From the NCBI GenBank assembly GCA_916610825.1, contig OU744449.1, positions 13,681,952 through 13,745,951 on the forward strand: 64,000 bases of DNA. The letters run 5' to 3'. Position numbers and translations under genes: made by a program. Within the stretch, counting starts at the first letter, position 1. The number at the start of each line of letters is the position of its first letter. This stretch comes from Haliclystus octoradiatus. Lineage: Eukaryota > Cnidaria > Staurozoa > Stauromedusae > Haliclystidae. Shown piece by piece: positions 51,901 through 58,973 of the stretch. The notes under the pieces are model-generated. The model ran no database searches, was not told the origin of the DNA, and saw nothing but the letters and a program-made list of their open reading frames with translations.

Positions 51901-54900
51901 AAAGTGAAATATTTAAATATGGTACTGTACTTCAATACAAAATATTTCAGAGATTTGACATCAGTTAGGCTATCCAAACATCCGTTAGACCAAAACAATG
52001 ATTAATGTTTATCGAATTAATGTTAATTTGTAATTTCCCCTGTGATGAATGCAGTACAGTTATTCCCTTGTAATTATTGTGAATGCGACAAACCTTGGTT
52101 TATGCCAGTAGGCAAAAGTTTTCAGAACATTAGGCCGACAGTATGCCACAGTCATTCTGATAAGCATAGTTCCATATCAATTGTTTCGATATCTCAGATG
52201 ATATAAATTCCAATGTAGTATTATCAGACTGTCCAGATAACCACAAACAGTGAAGTCAGCTTTCCGTTTCACACAGAAAGGGTCATATAATAGGAACTGT
52301 TTAGCCTACTGTTCGGTCCATTTTTGAAAATAATATCCATCGTATCAAATCACACGGAGCGTACTTTCCTAGTACTTTCTAAGATATAAAGTTTATAAGT
52401 ATCTAATTCTGTATCCAACTGCAGAGTAAAACCGCATATCCCGCAGTCTGTCCTTCATCAATTCAGAAATCATAAAGACAGTGGTTGTCAACATAGGCTG
52501 CCATTTTGATCCAGTGAGCACGTTTAGGATATAAATTTTTGAAATGACGTAGGCTTTTGCTTTTAGCTCTGGTTTCAGTTCTATAATTTGAGGAATAAGA
52601 ATTGCATATCAGTTCTGTTCTTTTACTGACTACTGCAATTCCTTGAATGTAAGGATTGCAAGATAATATGTCGAAAACATGATTAAAGTCGGATGGAGGA
52701 AGAAAAAGAAAGCCCACCCAAAAATCCATCTGAAAGGTAAACCTGGTAAAACTTTCTCAATTGTGCTTACTAAATCGCAAACATATTTTAGCTAGGTTAA
52801 ACGCTATGCAATAAGATACATAGCTTTCAATTGATATCGTACTTGAAGTGATTATTCGCGCCAGGCATAATTATGGGGTCCCCGAACCAAGATTGACCAG
52901 AGCCTTCATGACAGTATAATATAGATATTTTGCTCTGGGATCGACATCACAAGTAACAGGTCGACATCAGAGGAAATGCCGATCAAGCCCAGCCCGTAGA
53001 GAGGTATAATAATATCGCAATCAGTTGCGTCAAAGTTTGAAATATGATATTACCCGACAGTGATAGTCTTCACAGCTAAATCCAATGTTGGGGATTATGT
53101 TGTGGGTAACATTCTGGTTTGCTCACACCCTTCAAAATTGTGATGCTGTTTGCATGAAGAGATTAAAATGGGTGGAAAACACTAAACAGAGTTGTGAAAT
53201 GTTGATTCAGCATTACAGTTTACTTTTCTACACAGTATGACTACAGACTACAGTATGTGCCTTCTGTACGGGTGGACTTTATAGTTCTATAGTATACATT
53301 TCGTATCAAAATTTTGTAACTGGAGAACAGGGTAAAATTCAACCCAATTTCCATATACTTTAATACGCATCTTAGAAACCAGTTTGATTAGTTTTTCTAA
53401 TATACTTCTCAATGGATTCAAATCAAAAATAGGTTTCGTTTGTTCCTATTTCTATCCTTTACAGTACTGGAATTTGAATTGCCTGTGATAGACATGAAAG
53501 CTTGATTTACGATATGTGAGCTATATTTGACCATGTTCTTCCTTTATCAGGCTATTAACTCCGTATTAACTCCAATAGATATACTGTATTACGAACGTTG
53601 AAATAAAACTTAGATATACAGCTCTATATTATTTTGAAATCTTTTTATTTGTGCAAAGTTTTATTACTAAGTTCAGCATTATTTAGATTTTCGTGCATAG
53701 GCACAGTATGCTTCAAAGTTTTATTTGGGTAGGATTTGCCTGTCTGGTTGATGTCTGATTCTAACCACAAAATACTAATCGATGAAAACAGGAAGAGATG
53801 GGATTACCATTGCATGCTGGAGTCCGAGTGCAGAATGAATAGTGGTTCACCAAGTGCTTAACTGTGTGTAATACAGTATATCAGATACGATATGGAACAG
53901 ATTGACAAGGGTAATCAATTTGAAACCAGTGAAACCGGATGAATATCGGCAAACTCAAGTGGCTAAATACTACATTACTGACCATTTAAAGGCTTGCGAT
54001 TGGCTTGTGGTAGATTATATAATATTCAATTGACTTATGACAAACAACTAGTCATGTGGATTTCAACACTGATACTATCAAAACGCTATATGTATAGCCA
54101 GCCACTTCATGCATGGTCTGCTCAAAGGGAAACGTTTTCAATGAAATTTTGCACAGCCGTCGTTTCTCCTTAGATCGATTAAGCTAAAACAGGGTCAAAG
54201 ATAAGGAAGCAAATGTTATGAATTATCAGTTATGCACTAACCTTATCAATAGCTTGCATAAATGCATCGTTATTTGTGAAATCTCTTAAACGGACTTCAA
54301 GGGATGGATTTGAGCTAATGACAGCAACTCCAACATGGGTTCCCGGTGCAGAAACACCGCCAAAACGACTTACAATATTTTTTACAAGATTGAGTTGATA
54401 GCTAAATTCAGAGCCAACACTCCCAGATCCGTCAACAATAAATATAACATCGACAGGATAACGACATCCTTCGTTTTGATCTATAATGGAGGATAAAATA
54501 ATACAGTATATGAGCTTACACACTTATATTTAGTTTGAACTGCAACCTACCAAAAGCTTATAATGTGCTATAACTCACTATGTATTAGGATTAATATTTG
54601 TCTTGCTTTCAACTTTGGTGACTTTTGTGGGTATTAGAGTTAATTTAAATACTCGTGTTTTAATCATTGACCGATTAAGGTTTCTCTGTGACTCTATATA
54701 TCATGCCAATTGTAGGTGTTGTGGACTTTGCTTCAACTACCTCAATTTCATTGTTAGTTAGTTAACATAATTCGTCCTAAGTTCTTGTCAATTGCATTGG
54801 AAGAAAACTCAGTGTTTTACAATACGCTCCAAATAAAAAATCAGATTGAGCTTGAATAAGTAATTGGATTATTAATGGGTCATATACATGATAATCCAAA

Positions 54901-56272
54901 TTACTGAATGCGTAACACGATAACCTGAAATCATCATTATCATCGTCATCATCATATTTTATTAAGGTCATTGTAAGGAATCTTTTCATCTGTCGGTCAA
55001 ATACAGCATTAATGCCCTGAAATTTATGCAAGGTGCATCGTATCATGCGAGGTAAGCCGTCGACTATAAGAGGAACACTTCATATCTCGAATTCCGAAAG
55101 AAGAACTTTGTAAATTGATCGGCTGCACCCTCATTTTTAAAAATGTCAACACAATTTGTATAATTCACGAAAAACAATATTGTAAGCGGTTATGTGTCGA
55201 AAGATGTAAGTGCCTTAGGAGATTCCTGAGATTTAAAATCCTAAAATACAATTTACATGTCATTATCATGTTTCTGGGTTTCACACTGCGATACACTCAA
55301 ATTGAGTTGCTGTCCATTGACTATGAAAAATAATGTAATTTCAACAAGGGGAGCTAAACTCTCAGCAAATTGAACAATCGACAGTTTTGATGACAGTTTT
55401 TCAATCACGAAATGTCAATAGAATCGCTGAAGAGTTTCCATATAGCTTGTTTTTATAACATTGAAATGTTGCACGTAATTTGATATAGTGGAATGATTGT
55501 GTTTCGTATTATATCAGGATGTCAAAATGAAAGTTACTTAAAAATGTAATCTAAAAATTATTGTTTTTGCCCAATTATAAGAGTAATAGTCAATTTTAAT
55601 GTTCGTTGCGTTACTTTGCACTGACTGTCACATTACGTGTTTGACATATTGACTTTGTCTTGTTGAGGCAATAGACATGTCAATATAATGTAGTAGACAA
55701 AATCACGAGAAAATACAACAGAACGAGAAGCGGATGGTCTTTGCAGAATTAGCTTTTACAGCTTACTATGGGCTGTGGATTATTTATATTACCTTCAACT
55801 GAGTAAAAACTGGTTCTTTATTAGCTACGTCCGGTCACTATAATATAATTAGCATGGATCTCCACACTCAACAAACAGTGGGAGTTTTGAATTGATCCTG
55901 AGGGCAAAGCCCAAATTCTAAAAAAAATTCTAACAGGGCTGCTATAAACGATACTAAAACGACCACAACTTTCTATGCAGACTGCTGACTATGTAGAACT
56001 TTCGGGGTATGAGCTTTGCCGTAAAGAGCAGTATTGGATGTGAAATAGATAAAGAGACATAGCTTCATGAAAAGGCGAATTATAGCACTTGGTTGCTAAA
56101 CTCTAGACGCCGGCCTTGAGAAACTGTAACAATGTCTGGCATAAATAAAAGACACGCAAAGCCGAAGTGACTTACTTTGTAACGATTGTGAGCTAGCAGT
56201 CCATGGTGTGCTGATAGCTAAAAGCCATACAACCAGTTGCATGACGGTTTGCATCTCGACCAGCGATGCCAT
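1..56272 (-). CDS. Giant secreted VWA / ConA-like / EGF / tandem-repeat protein (gene span, 3' end outside window)
   Basis: Sixteen coding exons join in one frame: 56272-56176, 54480-54242, 50075-49895, 47627-47460, 46978-46639, 45126-44876, 44209-43755, 42875-42722, 40680-40087, 39855-39682, 38203-38110, 37529-37240, 35756-35634, 35515-23945, 21756-21505 and 18924-1. Every junction has GT and AG ends and compatible phases. The sum is 33,907 nt, about 11,302 residues, with no stop yet. Domain order: signal peptide, VWA1 (about 38-222), VWA2 (235-420), VWA3 (440-622), VWA4 (636-820), ConA-like (827-1012), EGF1 (1013-1053), EGF2 (1054-1093), acidic Pro/Thr/Ser repeat array, Ser/Thr/Pro linker, second repeat array. 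The family of modules is extracellular matrix or adhesion. A role as a giant adhesive, coat or mucus-like protein is inference. I do not recognise a named orthologue. Confidence 0.88.
18925..21504 (-). other. Intron 15 (2.6 kb)
   Basis: It lies between the linker exon and the second repeat exon, phase 1. It carries SINE copy 1 (20950-21310). The rest is AT-rich with nothing I can support. Confidence 0.65.
20950..21310 (-). mobile_element. tRNA-derived SINE, copy 1 (full head)
   Basis: Read on the minus strand, it starts at about 21309 with GGGGGATTAGCTCAGATGGC. It has an A box (TAGCTCAGATGG, 21302-21291) and a B box (GGTTCAAATCC, 21247-21237) at the spacing of RNA polymerase III promoters. 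The T arm and 3' acceptor are collapsed into CCCCC, so it is not a working tRNA. The body and tail (to a GCCTTCGGTAGGG end near 20961) align with a second copy in the opposite orientation at 36841-37127. That shared body proves a dispersed element. It lies in intron 15. Confidence 0.78.
21505..21756 (-). CDS. Exon 15: non-repeat Ser/Thr/Pro-rich linker
   Basis: Residues 4911-4994, phase 1 at both ends, 252 nt. It reads [20 protein letters not shown], later [20 protein letters not shown], then [16 protein letters not shown] and [12 protein letters not shown]. There is no 21-residue repeat, no Cys and no recognisable domain. The acceptor is TACAATCAG and the donor is TTTCAG then GTGAGC. It separates the two repeat arrays. 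It may be what is left of the non-repetitive stalk into which repeat exons grew, but that is inference. Confidence 0.82.
21757..23944 (-). other. Intron 14 (2.2 kb)
   Basis: It separates the first repeat exon from the linker exon, phase 1. A GC-richer stretch at about 23100-23350 has short open frames on both strands but no domain I recognise. No exon is required here by phase or homology. Confidence 0.6.
23945..35515 (-). CDS. Exon 14: EGF domain 2 fused to an 11.3-kb acidic Pro/Thr/Ser repeat array
   Basis: One uninterrupted exon of 11,571 nt (residues 1054-4910). It starts with a calcium-binding [19 protein letters not shown], then [12 protein letters not shown] (hydroxylation pattern intact), then SEDKQTC. 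A short linker ([14 protein letters not shown]) leads straight into about 180 copies (array length divided by 63) of a 21-residue unit with the core [15 protein letters not shown]. Each unit has about five Glu/Asp, five Ser/Thr, three Pro and almost no basic residues. This fits a negatively charged, O-glycosylated, extended stalk. The last units diverge ([20 protein letters not shown]) before the donor CCAG then GTATGT, phase 1. No stop occurs in this frame. Confidence 0.93.
24000..35380 (-). repeat. 63-bp coding tandem array A (within exon 14)
   Basis: The period is 63 bp. On the plus strand each unit contains GGTGCATCAGTTGGTGCAGC, followed by a GTTGAGGC(A/G) stretch and a GATGGTGCTTCAGT stretch. 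Units differ mainly at a few sites that switch Asp/His/Gln/Glu after SV and Val/Ile after APQ. Higher-order copies are visible. A block at 24608-25038 recurs 1062 bp on. A block at 25265 recurs at 27518 (2253 bp). A block near 28.6 kb recurs 756 bp on (12 units), and 27.8-30.1 kb recurs 3591 bp on (57 units). Four units near the 3' end (24.1, 24.4, 24.9, 25.95 kb) carry two Cys each. Confidence 0.95.
35634..35756 (-). CDS. Exon 13: EGF domain 1
   Basis: Residues 1013-1053, phase 1 at both ends. Six cysteines in EGF order: [16 protein letters not shown], then [11 protein letters not shown], then [14 protein letters not shown]. The segment [10 protein letters not shown] fits the Asn/Asp beta-hydroxylation pattern C-x-N-x4-Y-x-C of calcium-binding EGF modules. 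The acceptor is ATCATCACAG and the donor is CTGCAAAG then GTTTGT. It is separated by a 118-bp intron, the shortest in the gene, from EGF2. Confidence 0.93.
35757..37239 (-). other. Intron 12 (1.5 kb)
   Basis: It contains SINE copy 2. A 113-codon plus-strand frame (36510-36851) just before the SINE has no recognisable similarity and is treated as chance. Confidence 0.65.
36841..37127 (+). mobile_element. tRNA-derived SINE, copy 2 (5'-truncated head)
   Basis: Opposite in orientation to copy 1. Shared stretches include AAATGAGTACCATCT, GTCCAGAGGGAATTGCATT, AGCTGTGGCGCATCG, AAATCTGTTGAAATT, CTCTAGAAATAG and GCCTTCGGTAGGG, all in the same order. The tRNA-like head is cut back to its last part (TCTGATCAACTTTG then AATCCCC). 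That is the 5' truncation expected after incomplete reverse transcription, or it is decay. It lies in intron 12 of the large gene, antisense to it. Confidence 0.75.
37240..37529 (-). CDS. Exon 12: C-terminal part of the ConA-like domain
   Basis: Residues 916-1012. Key stretches are [19 protein letters not shown], then [20 protein letters not shown], then NGILV, ending [19 protein letters not shown]. The pattern of a Trp-containing strand, then a strand ending in VYVNG, then a YVGFW strand is typical of laminin-G/ConA-like lectin folds, which bind sugars or proteins. Two Cys (GSCGH in exon 11, FWCHR here) could pair. The donor is TCATCAG then GTAATA, phase 1. The domain as a whole spans three exons and is bounded by phase-1 introns. 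Confidence 0.85.
37530..38109 (-). other. Intron 11 (0.58 kb)
   Basis: It is phase 2 inside the ConA-like domain. A small imperfect hairpin (AGAACATTTTT and AAAAATGTTCT) lies at 37598-37627. Nothing else is recognised. Confidence 0.65.
38110..38203 (-). CDS. Exon 11: middle of the ConA-like domain
   Basis: Residues 885-915, phase 1 in and phase 2 out, 94 nt. It reads [20 protein letters not shown] and then [11 protein letters not shown]. The element ETEIKP followed by a glycine-rich turn and an FKY strand is common in ConA-like sandwiches. The acceptor is TTTTCTTGTAG and the donor is AAATAG then GTAAGA. It is too short to be recognised alone. Frame and phase continuity with its neighbours support it. 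Confidence 0.8.
38204..39681 (-). other. Intron 10 (1.5 kb)
   Basis: It contains the inverted-repeat element 38803-39606, whose right end lies only about 75 bp from exon 10. Outside that element it is AT-rich with no other feature. Confidence 0.7.
38803..39606. mobile_element. Inverted-repeat (MITE-like) element in intron 10
   Basis: The left end, with GTGGATAATGTTCCGGCAGC then GATAATGTTCCGTGTGTC and TTTGCGCATGCGTA, is mirrored at the right end in the same order on the other strand. The arms are about 85 bp and diverged by roughly a fifth. The interior is about 630 bp without a recognisable transposase. Both ends stop near ACATTTA, and a clear target-site duplication is not visible. It is a non-autonomous DNA element of unknown superfamily. 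Confidence 0.65.
39682..39855 (-). CDS. Exon 10: start of a ConA-like (laminin-G/DUF1080-like) domain
   Basis: Residues 827-884, phase 1 to phase 1. It begins [20 protein letters not shown] and later reads [20 protein letters not shown]. Read through exons 10-12, the segment has the strand pattern of a concanavalin-A-like beta sandwich. The family call is an inference from pattern only. The donor is CTACA then GTAAGA. Confidence 0.8.
40087..40680 (-). CDS. Exon 9: complete VWA domain 4
   Basis: Residues 629-826, phase 1 at both ends, so the domain sits on one exon, unlike VWA1-3. It shows [20 protein letters not shown] with an intact DxSx[10 protein letters not shown] follows, then [14 protein letters not shown], with Ser in place of the usual Thr. 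[12 protein letters not shown] and [11 protein letters not shown] complete the core, with a closing Cys in TKLCESAG. The single-exon layout suggests this copy was added or lost its introns separately from the others. The donor is TCTGCAG then GTATGC. Confidence 0.92.
40681..42721 (-). other. Intron 8 (2.0 kb)
   Basis: It lies between VWA3 and VWA4, phase 1. It carries the possible hAT-like element at 40929-41637. A 95-codon plus-strand frame at 41658-41945 resembles nothing I know and is probably chance. Confidence 0.65.
40929..41637. mobile_element. Possible non-autonomous hAT-like element in intron 8
   Basis: The left terminus AAGGGGTGAGAC and the inverted right terminus TAGGGGTTGGAC form short imperfect terminal repeats of the hAT kind. 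Both are flanked by ATTATTAT (40921-40928 and 41638-41645), an 8-bp duplication of the right length for hAT. The flank is low in complexity, so the duplication is weak evidence. No transposase is present. Confidence 0.4.
42722..42875 (-). CDS. Exon 8: C-terminal part of VWA domain 3
   Basis: Residues 578-628, phase 0 in and phase 1 out. [20 protein letters not shown] is the last core strand and helix of VWA3. It is followed by a closing Cys in SKAACYNAG, the partner of the Cys at the start of exon 7. The acceptor is CTCATTCTAG and the donor is AATGCAG then GTATGC. Confidence 0.9.
42876..43754 (-). other. Intron 7 (0.88 kb) with an open 5' extension
   Basis: The exon 7 frame stays open for about 70 codons past the donor to a stop at 43545. 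The donor, GTAGAC, is weaker than others in this gene. The homology-correct continuation is the exon at 42875. The remainder is AT-rich without other signals. Confidence 0.7.
43755..44209 (-). CDS. Exon 7: most of VWA domain 3
   Basis: Residues 426-577. After a charged linker ([11 protein letters not shown]), Cys and beta-1 give [20 protein letters not shown] with a full DxSx[16 protein letters not shown] and [11 protein letters not shown] supply the other MIDAS residues. I place the 3' end at AAG followed by GTAGAC (phase 0), because the next exon continues DIGVK into IFAIAIGLD exactly as VWA domains require. The frame stays open for about 70 more codons into the intron (to a stop at 43545), so a retained-intron form would be truncated there. 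Confidence 0.87.
44210..44875 (-). other. Intron 6 (0.67 kb)
   Basis: It lies between VWA2 and VWA3, phase 1. No further signal recognised. Confidence 0.7.
44876..45126 (-). CDS. Exon 6: C-terminal third of VWA domain 2
   Basis: Residues 342-425. It joins exon 5 in phase 2 to give [18 protein letters not shown], in which the usual TDG has become [21 protein letters not shown] follows, a standard VWA beta strand, and then [20 protein letters not shown]. The closing Cys found in the other three VWA domains is absent, which matches the lost N-terminal Cys of exon 5. The donor is ATTG then GTAAGA, phase 1. Confidence 0.87.
45127..46638 (-). other. Intron 5 (1.5 kb)
   Basis: It splits VWA2 in phase 2 and carries the LINE 3'-end remnant at about 45480-45790. 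Short GC-rich patches near 45220-45280 and 46245-46305 flank that region and may mark the limits of a larger decayed insertion. Confidence 0.6.
45480..45790 (-). mobile_element. LINE 3'-end remnant (reverse-transcriptase C-terminal tail, frameshifted)
   Basis: On the minus strand, 45669-45650 encodes RGHSLKL. Downstream in the same frame come [14 protein letters not shown] (CWNDLP near 45582-45565), a stop, and VDNLQIKI. The series RGHSLKL, FF/FS-Q-V, WNxLP, then a Lys-rich tail is the C-terminal signature of CR1/L2/Rex-type non-LTR elements. Upstream pieces in other frames ([12 protein letters not shown]) fit the same region. At least two in-frame stops and frame changes show it is dead. It sits in intron 5, in the same strand sense as the gene. 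Confidence 0.65.
46639..46978 (-). CDS. Exon 5: first two thirds of VWA domain 2 (MIDAS lost)
   Basis: Residues 229-341. The fold is recognisable: beta-1 [15 protein letters not shown], then a helix, then [19 protein letters not shown], then [18 protein letters not shown]. The metal site is degenerate. DxSxS has become D-S-S-F-K, and the Thr/Ser of the TRIDLAL element is replaced by SFGRGLEL. The Cys that precedes beta-1 in VWA1, 3 and 4 is also missing. The exon ends CCTAG then GTCAGT in phase 2. This domain probably keeps a structural role but is unlikely to bind ligand through a metal ion. Confidence 0.88.
46979..47459 (-). other. Intron 4 (0.5 kb)
   Basis: It lies between VWA1 and VWA2 and is phase 1. 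AT-rich, no repeat or coding signal recognised. Confidence 0.75.
47460..47627 (-). CDS. Exon 4: C-terminal part of VWA domain 1
   Basis: Residues 173-228, phase 1 in and phase 1 out. The sequence [20 protein letters not shown] is the usual final strand and helix of a VWA domain, followed by [11 protein letters not shown] and a closing Cys in [11 protein letters not shown]. That Cys would pair with the one before beta-1. The donor is CAGATAG then GTAAGA. With exons 2 and 3 this completes a domain of normal length (about 185 residues). Confidence 0.9.
48699..48976. repeat. Long hairpin 1 (128-bp arms, 22-bp loop)
   Basis: The left arm 48699-48826 and right arm 48849-48976 are inverted copies that match at 127 of 128 positions (one A/C difference near 48780). 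The similarity extends outward with mismatches to about 48684 and 48996. The arm end nearest the outside (ACATTCATATTTGCTACTAT) resembles the arm of hairpin 2. It is a foldback element or palindromic MITE in intron 3. Transcribed with the gene, it would form a long double-stranded RNA stem. Confidence 0.9.
49394..49553. repeat. Long hairpin 2 (74-bp perfect arms, 12-bp loop)
   Basis: The arms 49394-49467 and 49480-49553 are exact inverted copies. The stretch from CATTCATAATTGTTACTAAT through CAATCATCAGACAA aligns with the matching part of hairpin 1, so the two hairpins belong to one family. A shorter inverted pair (CCGTAGCTTTATCC and GCTAAAGCTACGG) lies just to its left at 49338-49385. Confidence 0.9.
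49713..49845. repeat. Imperfect hairpin 3
   Basis: AAATAAAGTCAAAGATAGGA with GTCTCTGTTGCTCAGAGT on the left is matched on the right by ACTCTGAGTAACGGAGAC and ATTGACTTTATTT in inverted order, with several mismatches. The loop is about 50 bp. It is the third inverted-repeat unit within 1.2 kb of intron 3 and is older or more decayed than the other two. Confidence 0.7.
49895..50075 (-). CDS. Exon 3: middle of VWA domain 1
   Basis: Residues 113-172, phase 0 to phase 1. It reads on directly from exon 2 as [19 protein letters not shown], giving the second MIDAS element (the Thr of SATRIDLAL). It then gives the third, [11 protein letters not shown], with the conserved Asp-Gly. All three metal-coordinating parts are therefore present in VWA1. 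The acceptor follows a run of T residues. The donor is CAATCAG then GTATGA. The plus strand is also open here for 81 codons, which is only a shadow. Confidence 0.9.
50076..54241 (-). other. Intron 2 (4.2 kb)
   Basis: The largest intron in the window. It holds the foldback at 51242-51462. A GC-richer patch near 50790-50870 includes the small palindrome TAGGGGCCAAAGGCCCCTA (50824-50842) and GGGCATGCCCCCAG. That patch looks like part of an old dispersed repeat, but I cannot name it. The rest shows nothing I can support. VWA1 is complete without any exon from here. Confidence 0.65.
51242..51462. repeat. Foldback element in intron 2
   Basis: The left arm (AATTAAAGGAGCAAAAATGA then CCGGCAGGCGCTACG) is matched by the right arm (CGCAGCGGTCGCCGGTCAAT then CTTGCCCCTTTAATG) in inverted order with several mismatches. 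Arms are about 45 bp and the loop about 130 bp. The GC-rich arm ends contrast with the AT-rich intron. No open frame of note lies inside. Confidence 0.6.
54242..54480 (-). CDS. Exon 2: N-terminal half of VWA domain 1
   Basis: Residues 33-112. The domain opens with [20 protein letters not shown], which holds the beta-1 strand and an intact MIDAS motif DxSxS (D-G-S-G-S). The helix and strand that follow ([19 protein letters not shown]) are typical of von Willebrand factor A domains, which bind proteins through a divalent metal. One Cys stands just before beta-1, as in extracellular VWA modules of the matrilin and collagen type. Acceptor AG precedes 54480. The donor is AAG then GTTAGT in phase 0. 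The exon lies between a 1.7-kb and a 4.2-kb intron. Confidence 0.9.
54481..56175 (-). other. Intron 1 (1.7 kb)
   Basis: AT-rich, bounded by GTAAGT and a TTATAG acceptor. It contains a small ATC/GTC trinucleotide tract near 54930-54957 (plus strand ATCATTATCATCGTCATCAT). I see no further exon or mobile element in it. Confidence 0.7.
56176..56272 (-). CDS. Exon 1: start codon and signal peptide
   Basis: The ATG at 56272 opens 32 codons beginning [19 protein letters not shown]. This is a short N-region, then a hydrophobic core ([12 protein letters not shown]), then small residues (TASS) suited to signal-peptidase cleavage near residue 26. The exon ends TTACAAA followed by GTAAGT, a perfect donor, in phase 1. 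Joining to the exon at 54480 gives the codon AAT and continues directly into VWA1. No upstream in-frame ATG is seen nearby, and a second Met lies at residue 7. A secreted or extracellular product follows from known signal-peptide rules. Confidence 0.85.
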
Positions 56273-56340
56273 ATAGTTCTGAGCCTTGTAGAAAGGGCCC
56301 AGTATAATTTCAATATATTTCCTATCGATTAGAGTCGATT
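56273..56340 (-). promoter_or_regulatory. Candidate 5' end of the giant gene
   Basis: Upstream of the ATG on the minus strand lies AAATATATTG (56320-56311), which could be a TATA element about 40 bp before the start codon. Close to the ATG is TTTCTACAAGGCTCAG (56294-56279), which ends in AG and resembles a splice acceptor. Either the gene has a very short 5' leader, or a leader is added from an upstream non-coding exon or by trans-splicing. The sequence alone does not decide. Confidence 0.25.
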
Positions 56341-58369
56341 AACAAGCATACAAATTCTTTCCCACAATAAAATCCTTTTTCGTAATACCAGCAGAATATG
56401 ATCGGATAATATAAGGGAGCCAGTGTCGCTTCAGCAATGTGCAGGACTAGAGGTAAAGTCGCATGCCGTTTCGTCCGACCGTCACCGGCTCCAATGCTGC
56501 TTGTAAATTAAACTCGGCAAGCTATTTTACCACACGATGATACTGCTCTAACTGCGGTTGAATAATGTCAGCACGAGTTCTTACAGACGCTTGAATTGTA
56601 TAGTCTGCGGGATGCTTAGGCTGTGAGAAGTGTCGTAGGGCAAGACCCTCGTCAACCCGATCCAAATTTATATCGCTCGAGGTCTCGTCGGTGTTTTCTT
56701 TCACAAGCATGCATTGAATACGATAAACGAATGACGATGCCGCATGAAGAAGGGTCAGACAAATTGGTCAGCTTGTGAGTTGACCGCTTGAGTAACTTGA
56801 GTCTGTCAATACAAACCAAAGAACTGTTCGCATCCCCTGAGCTATTCGACCCTAAACTGTAATACACGGTCATTCATTACTATTTCTTATAAAATTATAT
56901 CCAATGTCGAATCCGTGTCCAAATATGACTTATTCTTCTTTGTACAGTATAGTTCTTGGCAAATATAATATGTGGTACTATTTAATTGAGTGTTATATGT
57001 TAGTGACTAACAGCCCATCATAACACACACCATTACGTCATTTCCTTTTTAATCGAACATCGACAACTCTATTTAGAACTTGCTTATGATCAGTTCAATG
57101 CGCTGTGTTAAATGGCGTTCCAATAGCTCTGTACATTGCAATGTATTTTGTGTTAACATCGTATTGACTGCTACATGATGTAATTCATCTGCAAAATGGT
57201 TATCCAGTAATCTATAGTATTGTTACATGAATTACACCTTGTATTGCCGTTGACTTCCTCTGCTTAGCTCCTGGATTAGGAGGAGATTTCAAAATTTGCT
57301 AATGTCGATTCAAACGAATTAACTGGCGGTTTAATGGTGAAGGTTTTTGCATTACTAAGAAACGCCGTTTTGTATTTTATTCAAAATCTTGCAAATGAAC
57401 AAATACACGAGACAACAGAATCAAGGCAATATTGACAAAATCTGTTAGATAGAACTTGTCGTTATTTTAGGCAGGATTCAACAGTGAATAAAATCTACAT
57501 GCCTAGCTTAGAATAACAAATTTCAAGAAATACGTACACTAAAATAAATAAAAAAATCCACACATCAAAAACTGTAATGTGGAATTTACTGACCATTTAA
57601 TTGTATTAGTTTAATTACGATCAGCTAAAATAAAACTTGTACACATTTGTAAATGTGTAATCCCATAATATATATATCTATTAAAATTTATACCATCAAA
57701 AACTTCTTAAAAGATAGATTGATGACGAATATACAGAATTGGTGATACCATTTACAGTATCGACATTATAGGAATGAACCTATTTCCATTGGAATATCAT
57801 GGATTAATTACTTTATTAATATCAATGTATTATATCAATTTCTAATCAAAATGTGTGCATTTGGAAGGTAATATGCGGGATTGGAGGGGGTTTACTAATA
57901 ATACGAATAATTCCTGTAATATATCATTTTTGGAGAAAATAAATCAAATTTAAATTTGCTCTAGGCAGCTGCGGTTTCTGAGAAACTAGGTTAACTTTAC
58001 TATTGACATCAGTGACCCTTATGGATATGGACACAGTTGTTATTTCCTTTATTTTGCAAATATGGAATCATGCATTGCAAGGTAAACGGAAAATTCAACT
58101 CGCGTCAGCTCTATTTAGTATCCAGTCTACTTTTTCAATAGTACGAGCGCGGTTACGTTTCCACGTAATGTTGCTTTTGCGTCTATCGTCAACTTAATCG
58201 CATTCAGTAATGGCGTTTGTCTCGTAGTTTAGTAACTGCAATATTCAAGGTCAGCAACACAGAGTAGCGTGCTACAACATATAAGCTTTCACGACTGCCT
58301 TTACTTCATGGCTCATCAAAATTATAAGGGGAATATGTAGGATAACATATTTTGCGAGGCAAGCGCAAT

Positions 58370-58673
58370 AATGTATGCATCCAGCAGAGCGATCAAGTTA
58401 GCTGTTATTTTGATATGTTTTTATGAAGCTGATGCAAGTTGAATTGAGGCTGACACGAGTTGATAGTATAGAAATATAAAAAAGAACAGAAGTAGTTTGT
58501 TGTTTATGCTTACGATATACCAAGAAAACCCATCAAAGTCTTACAGCATCACTTTATATTAGTTTGGATTATTTATGCCCTATAAGAATGCATCCAGAGC
58601 GATGAAATTGGCTGTTATTTTGATATGTTTTTATGAAGCTGATACAAGTTGAATTAAGGCTGACACGAGTTGA
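58370..58673. repeat. Diverged direct repeat, two copies
   Basis: Copy 1 (about 58375-58463) and copy 2 (about 58587-58673) share GCTGTTATTTTGATATGTTT then TTATGAAGCTGAT, AAGTTGAATT and GGCTGACACGAGTTGA. They differ by a few substitutions at a shift of about 210 bp. Both follow a GCATCCAG/AGAGCGAT stretch. No coding potential is seen. It may be a local tandem duplication or two parts of one unknown repeat. Confidence 0.75.
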
Positions 58674-58973
58674 GTCATTTTGAATAAACATGCCGAAGAA
58701 TTGCAGAACAAAAATCCCCAAAAAAATTCGCGAAAAGTTTAGATGATGTTCCTTTAGTGTTCAGTAATAATAATAATCAGTAATAATATCTTCACATATA
58801 ACGTAAATTATGAAAAAATTGAATTGTTTCTCCCGTTCCCAATCAAAATCGTAACTTTTAAATCAAACGTCCAATGCATAGAAATGTTTTTTGGCGGGAA
58901 ATATGATTCAAAGAGATCAATCCTTTTATTGTTCGTTTTAACATGGATCATGGATTTTGATTAATAATTTGAA

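Noticed and set aside
56522..56873. Overlapping 62- and 73-codon minus frames upstream of the gene
   Set aside because: They are in conflicting frames, with no similarity, no signal peptide and no clear link to exon 1.
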